Below are positions 5,767 to 6,327 of a stretch of DNA of 6,327 bases, in pieces. This DNA is from Comamonadaceae bacterium. GTDB lineage: Bacteria; Pseudomonadota; Gammaproteobacteria; Burkholderiales; Burkholderiaceae_C. The translations under genes were made by a program, and so were the position numbers. Position 1 is the stretch's first letter; the number at the start of each line of letters is the position of its first letter. Under the pieces are notes generated by a model. That model did no database searches. It had not been told where the DNA came from and saw nothing but the letters and a program-made list of their open reading frames with translations. The stretch is from the NCBI GenBank assembly GCA_947451445.1, contig CANFZJ010000189.1:1-6327 (forward strand). Direction: 5' to 3'.

Positions 5767-6327
5767 TCAATAGGCTTCGCCCAGCTGCCCCAAGATGGCC
5801 GGATTCTCCAGCGTGGAGGTGTCTTGCGTCACCGCCTCGCCCTTGGCCAGGTTGCGCAGCAGGCGGCGCATGATCTTGCCGCTGCGGGTTTTGGGCAGGT
5901 TGTCGCCGAAGCGGATGTCCTTGGGCTTGGCGATGGGGCCGATCTCCTTGGCTACCCAGGCACGCAGCTCGTTGGCGATTTTCTTGGCTTCGTCGCCGGT
6001 GGGGCGGCCGCGCTTGAGCACCACAAAGGCACAGATGGCCTCGCCAGTCAGGTCGTCCGGGCGGCCCACCACGGCAGCCTCGGCCACCAGCGCGGTGTGC
6101 GACACCAGAGCCGACTCAATCTCCATCGTGCCCATACGGTGGCCGGACACATTCAGCACGTCGTCAATACGGCCGGTAATGCGGAAGTAACCCCGGTCCA
6201 CGCTGCGCACCGCGCCGTCGCCCGCCAGGTAGATGTTGCCGCCCATTTCTTCGGGGAAGTAGGCCTTTTTGAAGCGGTCCGGGTCGTTCCAGATGGTACG
6301 GATCATCGACGGCCAGGGGCGTTTGAC
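5767..6327 (-). CDS. acs: Acetyl-CoA synthetase, C-terminal 186 residues (5' end outside window)
   Basis: The enzyme makes acetyl-CoA from acetate, ATP and CoA through acetyl-AMP, in the cytoplasm. The frame is open to the window edge, where VKRPWPSMIRTIW matches the Acs segment before the end of the large domain. The visible part then has the ATP-binding LAGDGAVR, the hinge motif ITGRIDDVLNVSGHRMGT (~50-67 of the visible part), and the C-terminal lid with PKTRSGKIMRR, whose lysine (visible residue 151) is the catalytic residue that is acetylated to silence the enzyme in other bacteria. Length and tail fit a full-length Acs of about 650-660 residues, of which under one third is seen. Propionyl-CoA synthetase is close in sequence, but the NVSGHRMGTMEIESALV form and the tail suit Acs. 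The gene converges on the cytochrome gene and shares its terminator. Confidence 0.93.
   Translation of the reverse strand, partial: VKRPWPSMIRTIWNDPDRFKKAYFPEEMGGNIYLAGDGAVRSVDRGYFRITGRIDDVLNVSGHRMGTMEIESALVSHTALVAEAAVVGRPDDLTGEAICAFVVLKRGRPTGDEAKKIANELRAWVAKEIGPIAKPKDIRFGDNLPKTRSGKIMRRLLRNLAKGEAVTQDTSTLENPAILGQLGEAY

Noticed and set aside
1..6327. CRISPR arrays, insertion sequences, tRNA or rRNA genes, phage or toxin-antitoxin modules
   Set aside because: No regularly spaced direct repeats, transposase or integrase motifs, tRNA cloverleaf or rRNA signatures were seen; gene content and base composition are even throughout.

Overview
The window is GC-rich with dense gene packing. Its protein types point to a betaproteobacterium of the Comamonadaceae (Rhodoferax / Acidovorax / Polaromonas type): a betaproteobacterial-style acetyl-CoA synthetase, a c551-type cytochrome, and a small Trp-rich membrane protein of a kind I associate with that family. 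The lineage is an inference from protein style, not a database match.

Layout. (1) Positions 1-1789, plus strand: three tightly packed genes that look like one operon. They are the 3' part of a CheA-like histidine kinase (HPt phosphotransfer domain plus ATPase domain, no CheW-like docking domain at the end), a single-domain CheY-like response regulator starting at TTG, and a CheX-like phosphatase that overlaps the regulator by 4 bases. (2) Positions 1731-4928, minus strand: a large membrane-bound sensor (Cache-like periplasmic domain, HAMP, two PAS, GGDEF, EAL) with intact motifs for both making and breaking cyclic di-GMP. Its last 20 codons overlap the end of the CheX-like gene tail to tail. 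(3) Positions 5016-5258, minus strand: an 80-residue Trp-rich membrane protein, upstream of the sensor and possibly co-transcribed with it. (4) Positions 5348-5653, plus strand: an exported monoheme cytochrome of the c551/c8 type, divergent from the small protein. (5) Positions 5666-5706: a perfect two-way terminator. (6) Positions 5767-6327, minus strand: the C-terminal third of acetyl-CoA synthetase, running off the window.

How they fit together. The first operon is a self-contained phosphorelay: the kinase phosphorylates its HPt histidine, the phosphate passes to Asp59 of the regulator, and the CheX-like protein would remove it. No output domain is visible, so the regulator must act by binding another protein. 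The neighbouring cyclic-di-GMP enzyme is a possible partner by position only. The cytochrome and Acs look like ordinary housekeeping genes of an aerobic or facultative respirer.

I see no mobile element, CRISPR array, tRNA or rRNA. The most interesting part is the CheA-like / CheY / CheX module that seems detached from receptor arrays, next to a tail-to-tail overlapping GGDEF-EAL gene. The individual families are known; I do not see a clearly unprecedented system.
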